From assembly GCA_018657525.1 (NCBI GenBank), contig JABHWZ010000005.1:1-64000 (forward strand): a stretch of 64,000 nucleotides of DNA. The letters are read 5' to 3'. The notes beneath the pieces were generated by a model that saw only the letters and a list, made by a program, of their open reading frames with translations, ran no database searches and was not told where the DNA came from. This stretch comes from an archaeon (GTDB lineage Archaea > Nanobdellota > Nanobdellia > Pacearchaeales > GW2011-AR1). Numbering within the stretch: the first letter of the stretch is position 1; every line of letters begins with the position of its first letter. A program made the translations under genes and the position numbers. This document shows positions 42,877 to 52,165 of the stretch, piece by piece.

Positions 42877-43401
42877 ATGCCAAAAATAATTAGAACAAAA
42901 GACAAACAAAGTTTATACGAACTAGACTGGCAATCTGGAGAACTTCTTGCATTTGATAATTATGATTTTGAATTGCCTCTCCCATTTACATTAATAATTC
43001 CATGGGTTATAGGTTAAGGGTATGATAAAAAAACAGGTGGCATGAGATTATTGTGGCCAAAAGGAGAAACCCTCGATAGCAATGAAAACTTCACAATTTT
43101 CTCAGATTATAAAGCAATGGAATTAATGGCGCCAAAACCTGAACAAAAAGGAAAACCAAATTTTAACCTTATCAAAATTGGAAGGGAGGCAATAGATGGT
43201 TATTTAGCAGAAACTGCAATAGCAGGCAAAGAAGCAATTATAGAATATTTATAAAATGAGGACAATGGAAGATTAAAATTTTACGCAGAAGCATTAAAAG
43301 CAGGAAAACTAAAAGCCCCAGAAGGCATAATGGGAAGATTTGGGAGAAGAATAGGATTAAAAAGGTTGTTACCAAATCCAATAAGATTTAGATATTTCTA
43401 A
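42877..43401 (+). pseudogene. Gene interrupted by two in-frame TAA codons
   Basis: One frame runs from ATG 42877 (MPKIIRTKDKQSLYELDWQS) to TAA 43399, 174 codons, with TAA at codon 47 (PWVIG*GYDKK) and codon 126 (IEYL*NEDNG). The amino-acid character is continuous across both stops, and the last part (GRFGRRIGLKRLLPNPIRFRYF in outline) is strongly basic. Only the middle part appears on the track. No family is recognised. TAA is the normal stop throughout the window, so recoding is unlikely. Confidence 0.7.
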
Positions 43402-43443
43402 ATCTATAAAAAAATTTATATACTTAATCTGCATAAATTATTT

Positions 43444-43839
43444 ATGTTTACAAAAAAGAGATATGGATATTATAGATTCCTATATTTAATTGCAGCAATT
43501 TATGATTTCTCCCTCGGAATCTCCTTTTTATTCTTTTACAAAAACATTTACAATTTTCTAGGAATGAACATCCCACAAAATCCCTCTTACCTAACTTTCT
43601 CTGCCCTGATGATAACAATATTTGGTATCCTCCTATTTATGATTTATTTTGATTTAGAAAACGCAAAAAAACTAATTATCCTAGCGATCCTCATAAAATT
43701 ATCTTACATCGGCACAGTCGTATTTTATTACCTCCTCGTCGGAGCAGACTATGTAGACATGCCATACAGAATATTTGCATTCCTAGATTTAGCATTCGCA
43801 ATACTCTTTTTTGAATCATTGAGATACATTAAAAGATAA
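43444..43839 (+). CDS. Four-TM membrane protein, 131 aa
   Basis: Hydrophobic segments: FLYLIAAIYDFSLGISFLFF, YLTFSALMITIFGILLFMIY, LIILAILIKLSYIGTVVFYYLL in outline, and IFAFLDLAFAILFFESL. Loops are short and the termini basic (MFTKKRYGYYR, RYIKR). The length and plan are those of small DoxX- or DUF-type membrane proteins, but no signature confirms one. Function unknown. Confidence 0.7.
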   Translation: MFTKKRYGYYRFLYLIAAIYDFSLGISFLFFYKNIYNFLGMNIPQNPSYLTFSALMITIFGILLFMIYFDLENAKKLIILAILIKLSYIGTVVFYYLLVGADYVDMPYRIFAFLDLAFAILFFESLRYIKR

Positions 43840-43945
43840 TTAAATATCTTACTCAAATTTATTTTTAATTAATAAACATTCCAATCATCCACCACAAAAA
43901 ACTTTATTAACCACAAACAACTAAGAATTATATTAAAGAGGAAAA

Positions 43946-46819
43946 ATGATAAATTCACTAATTGCAGATGCGCAAAAAAATCAATCAATAGTTGATGCTA
44001 ATTCTTTAATTGAAGAAACACCCACGGAAACCTCTCCCACAGAAGAGACCACTCAAAATAAAAAAATTCAAAACTTCGACGAATCATCTTTCATAAAATG
44101 GTTCTCTGAATTAAATAAAAATTCAGGGAGCGTCGCTGGAGGAAAAGGAGCAAACCTATCAGAGATTTACAATTTAAAAATCCCAGTTCCCCCTGGCTTC
44201 GTTGTCACAGCTCAAGCATATGATTACTTTTTAGAAAAAGCAGAAATTAAAGAAAAAATTTCAGAACTTTTAGACAGAATAGATTATGAGGACACAAAAC
44301 AACTAGATGAAATAACAAAACAAATACGAGCATTCATTGAAGACTCAACCTTGCCTCCTGAATTAGAAAATGAAATCATTGAAGCTTACGAATCTCTTGA
44401 CGTTACTGGAACAAACAAAAACGATAAAGATTTTGCACTTAATATCCTAAAAGCCGGAGCAGAACCAACTTTCGTAGCTGTTAGAAGTTCAGCGACGGCA
44501 GAAGATCTTGCAGGAGCAAGCTTTGCAGGTCAACAAGACACTTACCTAAACATAAAAGGCAACACATCAGTCCTAACACACGTAAAAAAATGCTTCGCAT
44601 CTTTATTCACTTCCAGAGCAACTTACTATCGAAATAAAAAAGGATTCAAACATGCAGAAACAAGTCTAGCGGTAATTGTCCAAAAAATGGTAGACTCTGA
44701 AAAATCAGGAGTAATATTCTCAAAAGACCCTTCTTACAAAAATAATAACATAATCATGGAAGCTGTTTGGGGACTTGGAGAAGGAATTGTCTCAGGAAAA
44801 ATAACTCCAGACAGATATATAATTTCAGAAGATTTAGAAATAAAAGAAAAAGAAATTGCAAATAAAAGAATTGCACTAACTAGAGATTCAGGTGGAGAAA
44901 AAACAATTGTTAAATTAAACCCAGAAATTGCAAATGCTCAAGTATTAAAAAATCATGAAATTAGAGAACTATCTGAATTCGCACTTCAGCTAGAAAAACA
45001 TTATTCAAAACCACAAGATATGGAATTTGCTATAGAAGGAGAAGAAATATATATTGTTCAAACAAGACCAATCACAACCATCGAAAACAGAGTTGAAGAA
45101 GACAAAAGAGAAGAAATAAAAGGAGAGCCAATTTTAAAGGGGCTAGCTGCTTCCCCAGGCATAGCATCTGGAAAAATAAAAATAATAGAGGAGATAGAAG
45201 ATTTAGACAAAATTAAATCAGGAGATATTTTAGTAACAAGAATGACAAATCCAGACATGGTAGTCACAATGCAAAAAGCAGCAGCAATAGTAACTGATGA
45301 AGGTGGCCTCACTGCTCATGCAGCAATTGTATCAAGAGAAATGGGTACCCCCTGTATTGTTGGAACTCAAGAAGCCACAACATTACTTAAAGAAAACGAA
45401 ATTATCACTGTGAATGGGTTTACCGGAAAAATATATCGAGGAAAAACAGCAGAAACAGTAAAGAAAGAAGTTCTACCAGTAATCGCGCAAACAAAAACTG
45501 AAATAAAAGTAATTGTTGATTTACCCAGCTTCGCAGAAAGAGCAGCAAAAACAGAACTTACCAAAGTAGGATTAACAAGAATAGAAGGTATAATTGCAGA
45601 ATCAGGAAAACACCCAAAATATTTTTTAGATCAAAATAAAATAGATGAATATGAAGAAATAATTTTCAATGGAATTGAAGGTATTGCTAAATACTTTGAA
45701 GAAATTTGGGTAAGAACATCAGACATAAGAACAGATGAATTCAAAAACCTTGAAGGCGCACCAACAGAAGACGAAGCTAATCCAATGTTAGGATTACACG
45801 GAATAAGATATTCTTTAAAATATCCTGAAGTTCTCAAAGCAGAACTAAAAGCCATGCACAGAATAGCATTACAAAGAAAAACCATTGGAATTTTAATGCC
45901 CCAATTAATCTCAGTAGAAGAATTAAAAGAAGTCAAAAAAATACTTCAAGAATTAAATATAAACAACTTAAAATTAGGAGTCATGATTGAAACCCCAGCC
46001 TCAGTTCAAATAATTAAAGACCTTTGTAAAGAAGGAATAAAATTTATTTCATTCGGTACAAATGATTTAACTCAATATCTCCTAGCAGTAGATAGAGGAA
46101 ATGAAAACGTCCAGCATTTATTTAATGAAATGGATCCAGCAGTTCTTTATCAATTAAGTTTTGTTATAAGAACATGTAAAAGAGCAGGAGTAGAAACAAG
46201 TATTTGTGGACAAGCAGGAAGTAAAAAAGAAATGGTAAAATATTTAGTTGAACAAGGCATTGATAGTATAAGTGTAAATGCCGACGCTGCAAAAGAAATT
46301 TCAGATTATGTAAAAGAATTAGAAACACAAAGAGGAGAAAGCCCAAGACAATATCAAGCAGAAAAAGAAAACGAGAATAAAGAGAAAGGAAAAGATAATT
46401 TTACAAACCATGAAAACTCCCAAAAAAACCAAAATCAAAGTACTCCAATAGAAAAAGAATTATCTCAACAACCCGAACAAAAAGAACTAATTACCGAAAA
46501 AATTGAAGAAGAAATAATTCAAGAACCAAACCCAGAAAAAACCTCTACCCCCAACTTTATAGAAAATATTGAAGAAGGAATAAAAGAAATAGGAGAAAAA
46601 ACAGCAGAATTAATTGAAGAATTCAAAGAAGAAATTGATCCTTCAAAAGAGGAAGAAATGTATCACCAAACATTTAAAGAAGAACCAAAAAATTTTACAG
46701 AAGAAGAACTTCCACAAATTAATGGAACAGAAAATTTAAAACCAATTTCAGAAGAAAAAAATTCTGAAATTGGAAAAGATAATGAAATCGAATCAGAAGA
46801 AAAATTAGATATTTTTTAA
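43946..46819 (+). CDS. ppsA: Phosphoenolpyruvate synthase with acidic C-terminal tail
   Basis: Converts pyruvate, ATP and water to PEP, AMP and phosphate. The N-terminal ATP-grasp domain (VAGGKGANLSEIYNLKIPVPPGFV in outline, AVRSSATAEDLAGASFAGQQDTYL) is complete. The phosphohistidine is in TDEGGLTAHAAIVSREMGTP, near residue 456. The PEP-binding domain ends with SICGQAGS and its catalytic Cys near residue 753. A tail of about 170 residues follows, rich in Glu/Lys/Asn (EKENENKEKGKDNF, EEEIIQEPNPEK) and absent from ordinary PpsA. A GAGG precedes ATG 43946. It supports gluconeogenesis or ATP production in reverse. Confidence 0.93.
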   Translation: MINSLIADAQKNQSIVDANSLIEETPTETSPTEETTQNKKIQNFDESSFIKWFSELNKNSGSVAGGKGANLSEIYNLKIPVPPGFVVTAQAYDYFLEKAEIKEKISELLDRIDYEDTKQLDEITKQIRAFIEDSTLPPELENEIIEAYESLDVTGTNKNDKDFALNILKAGAEPTFVAVRSSATAEDLAGASFAGQQDTYLNIKGNTSVLTHVKKCFASLFTSRATYYRNKKGFKHAETSLAVIVQKMVDSEKSGVIFSKDPSYKNNNIIMEAVWGLGEGIVSGKITPDRYIISEDLEIKEKEIANKRIALTRDSGGEKTIVKLNPEIANAQVLKNHEIRELSEFALQLEKHYSKPQDMEFAIEGEEIYIVQTRPITTIENRVEEDKREEIKGEPILKGLAASPGIASGKIKIIEEIEDLDKIKSGDILVTRMTNPDMVVTMQKAAAIVTDEGGLTAHAAIVSREMGTPCIVGTQEATTLLKENEIITVNGFTGKIYRGKTAETVKKEVLPVIAQTKTEIKVIVDLPSFAERAAKTELTKVGLTRIEGIIAESGKHPKYFLDQNKIDEYEEIIFNGIEGIAKYFEEIWVRTSDIRTDEFKNLEGAPTEDEANPMLGLHGIRYSLKYPEVLKAELKAMHRIALQRKTIGILMPQLISVEELKEVKKILQELNINNLKLGVMIETPASVQIIKDLCKEGIKFISFGTNDLTQYLLAVDRGNENVQHLFNEMDPAVLYQLSFVIRTCKRAGVETSICGQAGSKKEMVKYLVEQGIDSISVNADAAKEISDYVKELETQRGESPRQYQAEKENENKEKGKDNFTNHENSQKNQNQSTPIEKELSQQPEQKELITEKIEEEIIQEPNPEKTSTPNFIENIEEGIKEIGEKTAELIEEFKEEIDPSKEEEMYHQTFKEEPKNFTEEELPQINGTENLKPISEEKNSEIGKDNEIESEEKLDIF

Positions 46820-46902
46820 GAGATAAAGTTTTTTCTAACAAAATTGTCATCAAATAATCCTCCCACCAAAGAGTTTTTAAATTAGCTTAACTTAAATAAA
46901 AT

Positions 46903-47409
46903 ATGGCAAGAAAAAAGGCGAAAAAGAAAACTAATAAAAAAGTTTCTCCAATAAAATCTACTGCACAACAAGATAATGTTGAAAAAATTTTAGTTCAAAA
47001 TTTTGTAGACTTACAAAAAGTAATGACAATTTTATCAACAAAATTTGATAAATTAACAAATCAAATTTCAGGACTATTAGAAATTTTTGAAAAATCTGCA
47101 GAATCACTTTCAAAAAAAGATTTCAAAGCTGAACAAGAATCTGGAGAAACCCAAAAAATATTAGAAGCAATCAAAAGTATTGCAGAAGAAAATAAAATAA
47201 TTGCCAAAGGGTTAACTTTAATGAATCAACAAAATAATACTTTACAAGAAACCGTTCCAGTTCAAACTCCACAAGAACCAGAAAGAACAATTAATCCGCA
47301 AGGAATTCAAGCGCATCCTTACCCTACCCCTGCATCAAATAATGTAGACAATTATGAAGCATCAATTGCTTCTAGATTAGAAAAACTCAAACCTCTCCCA
47401 AAGAAGTAA
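46903..47409 (+). CDS. Hypothetical coiled-coil protein, 168 aa
   Basis: Basic N-terminus (MARKKAKKKTNKKV), a heptad-like helical middle (ILVQNFVDLQKVMTILSTKFDKLTNQISGLLEIF in outline), and a Pro/Gln-rich C-terminus (PVQTPQEPERTINPQ, HPYPTPASNN). It follows ppsA and precedes the next gene by one base. It may be a structural or DNA-associated protein. No family is recognised. Confidence 0.7.
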   Translation: MARKKAKKKTNKKVSPIKSTAQQDNVEKILVQNFVDLQKVMTILSTKFDKLTNQISGLLEIFEKSAESLSKKDFKAEQESGETQKILEAIKSIAEENKIIAKGLTLMNQQNNTLQETVPVQTPQEPERTINPQGIQAHPYPTPASNNVDNYEASIASRLEKLKPLPKK

Positions 47410-47410
47410 A

Positions 47411-47998
47411 ATGCTAAAATTAACTTCGCAAGAATTCAGAGAAATTTTTCTTACTAAATTTACACAAGAATTAATAAATACTTTTGCTCCAAAAGAAATA
47501 ATCAAACTTGAAACAGAGATTAAAGAAATTAAAAAAGATTACAACCCTCCACAAATTAAAAAACAAATAATCTCTCCTCCAAGAAAAAGATTCCAACAAT
47601 CTACTAGGCCAATAATTAATCCAATGAGAATTAAGGAAAGAAGATTACCTCAAAGATTACAATACCTTCAACCAATTCCAAGAGAAACACCAATGGATTT
47701 GGGAAAACTAAATCAAATCTTAAAAAATCCTAGAATTAAATCAATTATATGTAATGGTTTAGAACAACAAATAATAATTAATTCTCCCAACCCCAATAAA
47801 ATAAATCTTACACTTTCAAAAGAAGAAATAGAAAATATCATAAATGAATTTTCAAAAATTTCCAAAATCCCAGCTCAAGAAGGAATTTATAGAGTAGCAG
47901 CAGGGAGATTAATTTTATTAGCAGTAATATCAAAACTAACAGATACAAAATTTATCATCAAAAAAATCCTCCCACATCCATTAATGATGCACAGATAA
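47411..47998 (+). CDS. Hypothetical protein, 195 aa
   Basis: Starts one base after the previous stop, so it is co-translated. An N-terminal helix (LTSQEFREIFLTKFTQELIN), a Pro/Arg-rich linker (PPRKRFQQSTRPIINPMRIK), and a C-terminal alpha-beta domain (SIICNGLEQQIIINSPNPNK, GIYRVAAGRLILLAVISKL) that looks conserved. With the coiled-coil neighbour it may form a complex. I recognise no family. Confidence 0.7.
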   Translation: MLKLTSQEFREIFLTKFTQELINTFAPKEIIKLETEIKEIKKDYNPPQIKKQIISPPRKRFQQSTRPIINPMRIKERRLPQRLQYLQPIPRETPMDLGKLNQILKNPRIKSIICNGLEQQIIINSPNPNKINLTLSKEEIENIINEFSKISKIPAQEGIYRVAAGRLILLAVISKLTDTKFIIKKILPHPLMMHR

Positions 47999-48000
47999 AT

Positions 48001-51000
48001 TTAATCTTTTTTAACTCTCTTCCTCATCTTTCCTTCAGATGACAAGGTCAAATCTTCTCCAGTAAATTTCTTCTCTTTAACAAAATCCTTCTCAAGTTTT
48101 TCCCTTGTTACATCTGACAACTTCGCACCTTTTGCATGGCCTATCTTCGCTGTCTCAATAACAAATCCCCCCTTAGAAGGCTCCGCCTTTTTACCTCTTA
48201 AAAACTGATTAAGTTCACGTTCTAACTCTCTCTCTTTTATTGCCCCGGCATTATACCATTCACCAATATTCCCTAAAGAAGATCTATTCTTTAAAATTAA
48301 ATTTATTAATAAAATAGTAAACAGCAACCATGAGATAAAAATAACAATTGGCAACCAATTCCAAAATCCTCCGAGAGTCAAACAATCTGGACAAGAAGGC
48401 CCTCCACAATCAACCCCTCTTTCATCATGATTTTTCTCCCCATCAAAACAGTAATCACAATACCCAGTAAAACTTGTAGAAATTAATGAAATATCTAATC
48501 TTTCCAATTCAGAAAATTCTAAAATCGGATCCCGCCTCATTCGACTCAATAATTCTCCAGTAATCTTATCAGAGACCTCCACATACTCTTCATCACACCA
48601 CTCCACTGAATCAGTACTTATTGCAGTAGTTAATTCACAATCTTTTCTTTCAGTTCTATCAAATTCACAATTCCCAAAATCAGTACAAATTCTTTCTTGA
48701 TAACCCTGCACAAAACTCGAACCTTCAACTACATCATCCAGATAATATTTAGAACTACACTCCCCCCAATCTCCACAAGTCCAAGAAGAATAACAACTAC
48801 ACTCTTCTCTTTTTGGCTTTCCAAAACTTACTCCGCAATCATTTAGATCAACGCAATCATAAGGATAAGAATAACTATCTCCGTCGATACAATCAGTCTC
48901 TTCACAATGCCAAATCGGAGCGCATTCTAAACTCGCATTTTGATTAATCTGCACATTCCATAAAATTTCCTGCAAATCTCCATCAACTCCAATCACAACT
49001 TTTACTTTTTCAGATTGATCAAAAATATAATTAATTGAATCAGAAAGTTTTCCAACTCCTAACTTATCACCACTTAAATTTTCTCCAACAAACCAATCCA
49101 ATTTAATATTTGCCTCTCCAGCCAAATCTTCTACTTCAACCCCAAAATCTAAATCCTGTCCTAATGCAATAATTATATCTAACTCTTGAGGAAAATAATC
49201 AATCTCAATTCCAGAGATACATTGTTGAATTTCATTCGGTTTAATTATTTCGGTGCCACAAATTTGCGTATCTCTACAAGATCTATTTTGTTCACCATCA
49301 ATACAAGAAGTCCAATCATCACAAACCCATTCCTCCTCACATGTAATACATTCTCCACTAGAACAAGTCTCCCCTTCCGCACAATAAGTCGCTAACCAAC
49401 TCTCCCAAGAATTACATTCACCTACAACTCCACAATTTCTACTTCTTGCAATGCTATCAGAAATACATTCAGTTTCTTGTTCTCCCACCTCGCAACTATC
49501 AGTACAACTTATTTCACACACTCCACTAGAGCAACTCTCCCCGTCGCTACAAGCACCACAAGTCCCTCCGCAACCATTATCTCCACATTCTAATCCAGTG
49601 CACTGGGGTGTACAACCTCCCCCCCCACTATCTCCCCCACCTGTATCACTTGAAGTTATTGTTAAACTTCTTGTTGAAGAATTTTCAATATTCCCTAACG
49701 AATCTGTACAACTAATATTCCAAGTGTAACTCGCAACAGACAGCGTCGCACTAATTGTATTTGTCGCTGATTGATTAACATAAGAAGAATTAGTATAATT
49801 ACTTGCACCAATAGACAAAGTACAATTGCTCACATCATTATCATCTGAAACATTATATGTAAAACTTATCGAAGTTGAAGTTGTAGACAAACTATCTGTC
49901 GGAGAAACTAAAGTAATTGCAGGACCGCTCACATCAGTAGTAGTTGCGTTCAAAAATAAAGTTGTAAAATTAGAAGAATAATTTTGAGTTGAAGCATAAG
50001 TACAAGTATAATTATAATAACCTTCGCCCACAATAGTTGTTTCATTCACAGACAAACTCCCGTAATCAGCCTCGCTGTCATTCCTTGTCAAATTCAAATT
50101 ACCTTGAGAAGTCCCAGCAATACAAGTCACATTTGAAACCGTTCCATTTGGAATTGTTTTATTATTAAAAACACTATCTATGAAAATACTTAAACTTGGA
50201 TCTATCTGATTCACATCAACTTGATAAATTGTTGAATTCAAATTATTTGAAGAATCATTTATTGTAATATTTAACAAATAAGTTGCAACTCCTAAAATTG
50301 TTCCATTCTGTAAATAACCACTTGAATTAATTGTGAACCTAGAATCATTTACAACATAAGAATCAAAGCCGACAGCGTCGATTGCATCAAAATCAACACC
50401 TAAAGAAACTAAATAATCTAAACTTGCATTTGCAGGTATGGTTGTGAAATAAGGTAAAGTTGTATCTGCTCCACCAGTTAAAGTAAAATTAGAATTGGCA
50501 GTTAAACTTGTTCCAGAAACATCTTGTAGCACAGTTCCAGAAACATCCACTGCTGAAGCAATTACTCGATAAGTTCCAGAAGATTGTCCTGAAGAATCCC
50601 ACGCAACCCCATTCCAAATTGTATCTAACCCAGTTACATTCCCTGCCTTATACTCTCGCTCATTTCCTGTTGAAGTATCATTAATAACACTAGCAATAAA
50701 CTGCCACGCCGCCCCATTCCAATATTCAATATTCATTATCCAATAAAGTGAAAGCCGCTTAATTCCCAAATTATCTAATTTAGATTGATTTGCTGCAGGA
50801 GTGGTTTTCCCACTACTAATTGTAAAATCCCATGTATCAGAAAGAATAGAATTTGAATTATTCGAAGTATCATAACATCCCACACTCCAATTATGCGCAC
50901 CGTCGGCAATCTCAGTAATTTGCTTATAATCCACATCCAGCGTTGAAACAGAAAGAGTTACATTAGCGGTGTCATCTAAATATAAAGTGCAATTTCTAGG

Positions 51001-52125
51001 ATTACTCGTTACATCTGTCACATTCCATGAGAAAAGTAAATCCCGTGGAAGCAATACAGAATCATTTGTAGGAAAAATCAAACTAACTACGGGATTATCT
51101 GTATCACTCGGAGCAAAAGAATTATTATAATAAAGATCCTCAACAGCCGATGCGTCGAGGTAACTTCCCTGATAAGAAGCAGTTTTATTCATCTGCTCAC
51201 AGAAAATCAAATAAGATAAATTAGAGGTTAAATTCCAAGTCAAATTAAATTGAGTATTAGTAAGATTTAGATTATATAATAAATTTGAACTTAAAACCTG
51301 TCCTGCATTCCAACAAGTGTTCTCTACTCCCGAGCAATTTTTTAGATAGCATGTTGCATTATCCCGCGCTGAACCATACCCCCCTGCTGGAGCCACACTG
51401 TAGTTAATTTCCACACTCCCAGTACGATTTTCATTATCTGGCCACACAGGAGTAAGAATCTTCACATTATAATTATAAACTCCTCCTCCACAAACACATT
51501 GTTCCCCTTGCCCTAAATCATAAACATATCCATTAGAACACCAATCATCCTTTACCCCATCACAATCTCCATCAAGCAATGCTCCTTCGCCACAAAAAGA
51601 CGCTCCCGGAAAAATAGCCCAGCTGTTATCATCGCAATCAGTAGTACACAAACCAGCAGACGGGTAACCATCTCCATCACAATCAGACCGGCACTCACCA
51701 GCACAGATTACAGTAGCACATAAATTTGAATCAACACCGCAAGCATCAATGACCCCATCGCAACTATTATCAATTCCATCAGTAAGATTTTCCGGTGCTC
51801 CTGGGTAAATGGCGGCGTTTGTGTCGTTGCAATCTATAAGAGTATCTAAGCAAGCAAGAGAAGAGGGAGATTGGGAGTTATAAAAAAAACTATCCCAATC
51901 AGAATCCAAATCTCTTTCTCCACTCCTAGTTAAAATACTCTCAGGGTCAGGACAAGTAGCGACCTCCCAATAAGTAGAATTGTCCTGAATACAACAAGCC
52001 TGCCAAGTAGAAGGATTACAAGAATCTCCATAATTGGTTCCATCAACACAAACAGAAAACGCTGCAGAACAAACAATATGAAGATTCATAAAAAAAACCA
52101 ATATCAACAAAAACCTCTTTAACAT
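48001..52125 (-). CDS. Giant Cys-rich surface protein with MopE-like motifs
   Basis: 1374 aa with a signal peptide (MLKRFLLILVFFMNLHIVCSA). Near the N-terminus come two MopE-type metal-binding repeats (IDNSCDGVIDAC, DCDDNSWAIFPGA, DGDCDGVKDDWC). Immunoglobulin-like beta domains with Asn-rich repeats follow (residues about 230-870). A Cys-rich zone comes next (CTPQCTGLECGDNGCGGTCG), then further CxxW modules (CEEEWVCDDWTSC, CSSWTCGDWGEC). One transmembrane helix (WLPIVIFISWLLFTILLINLIL) precedes a basic cytoplasmic tail. It is probably an adhesin or envelope protein for host contact. Confidence 0.85.
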   Translation of the reverse strand: MLKRFLLILVFFMNLHIVCSAAFSVCVDGTNYGDSCNPSTWQACCIQDNSTYWEVATCPDPESILTRSGERDLDSDWDSFFYNSQSPSSLACLDTLIDCNDTNAAIYPGAPENLTDGIDNSCDGVIDACGVDSNLCATVICAGECRSDCDGDGYPSAGLCTTDCDDNSWAIFPGASFCGEGALLDGDCDGVKDDWCSNGYVYDLGQGEQCVCGGGVYNYNVKILTPVWPDNENRTGSVEINYSVAPAGGYGSARDNATCYLKNCSGVENTCWNAGQVLSSNLLYNLNLTNTQFNLTWNLTSNLSYLIFCEQMNKTASYQGSYLDASAVEDLYYNNSFAPSDTDNPVVSLIFPTNDSVLLPRDLLFSWNVTDVTSNPRNCTLYLDDTANVTLSVSTLDVDYKQITEIADGAHNWSVGCYDTSNNSNSILSDTWDFTISSGKTTPAANQSKLDNLGIKRLSLYWIMNIEYWNGAAWQFIASVINDTSTGNEREYKAGNVTGLDTIWNGVAWDSSGQSSGTYRVIASAVDVSGTVLQDVSGTSLTANSNFTLTGGADTTLPYFTTIPANASLDYLVSLGVDFDAIDAVGFDSYVVNDSRFTINSSGYLQNGTILGVATYLLNITINDSSNNLNSTIYQVDVNQIDPSLSIFIDSVFNNKTIPNGTVSNVTCIAGTSQGNLNLTRNDSEADYGSLSVNETTIVGEGYYNYTCTYASTQNYSSNFTTLFLNATTTDVSGPAITLVSPTDSLSTTSTSISFTYNVSDDNDVSNCTLSIGASNYTNSSYVNQSATNTISATLSVASYTWNISCTDSLGNIENSSTRSLTITSSDTGGGDSGGGGCTPQCTGLECGDNGCGGTCGACSDGESCSSGVCEISCTDSCEVGEQETECISDSIARSRNCGVVGECNSWESWLATYCAEGETCSSGECITCEEEWVCDDWTSCIDGEQNRSCRDTQICGTEIIKPNEIQQCISGIEIDYFPQELDIIIALGQDLDFGVEVEDLAGEANIKLDWFVGENLSGDKLGVGKLSDSINYIFDQSEKVKVVIGVDGDLQEILWNVQINQNASLECAPIWHCEETDCIDGDSYSYPYDCVDLNDCGVSFGKPKREECSCYSSWTCGDWGECSSKYYLDDVVEGSSFVQGYQERICTDFGNCEFDRTERKDCELTTAISTDSVEWCDEEYVEVSDKITGELLSRMRRDPILEFSELERLDISLISTSFTGYCDYCFDGEKNHDERGVDCGGPSCPDCLTLGGFWNWLPIVIFISWLLFTILLINLILKNRSSLGNIGEWYNAGAIKERELERELNQFLRGKKAEPSKGGFVIETAKIGHAKGAKLSDVTREKLEKDFVKEKKFTGEDLTLSSEGKMRKRVKKD

Positions 52126-52165
52126 ATACCTTATATCTTTTTATCATATATAAATATTGTGAAAC

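Noticed and set aside
42877-43401. Stop-codon recoding (selenocysteine or pyrrolysine)
   Set aside because: Both stops are TAA, which is not used for either residue, and TAA ends most genes in the window.
49186-49729. Plus-strand ORFs inside the giant surface protein
   Set aside because: Antisense of Cys- and Pro-rich repeats; their Ser/Pro-rich content is a by-product of the repeat codons.
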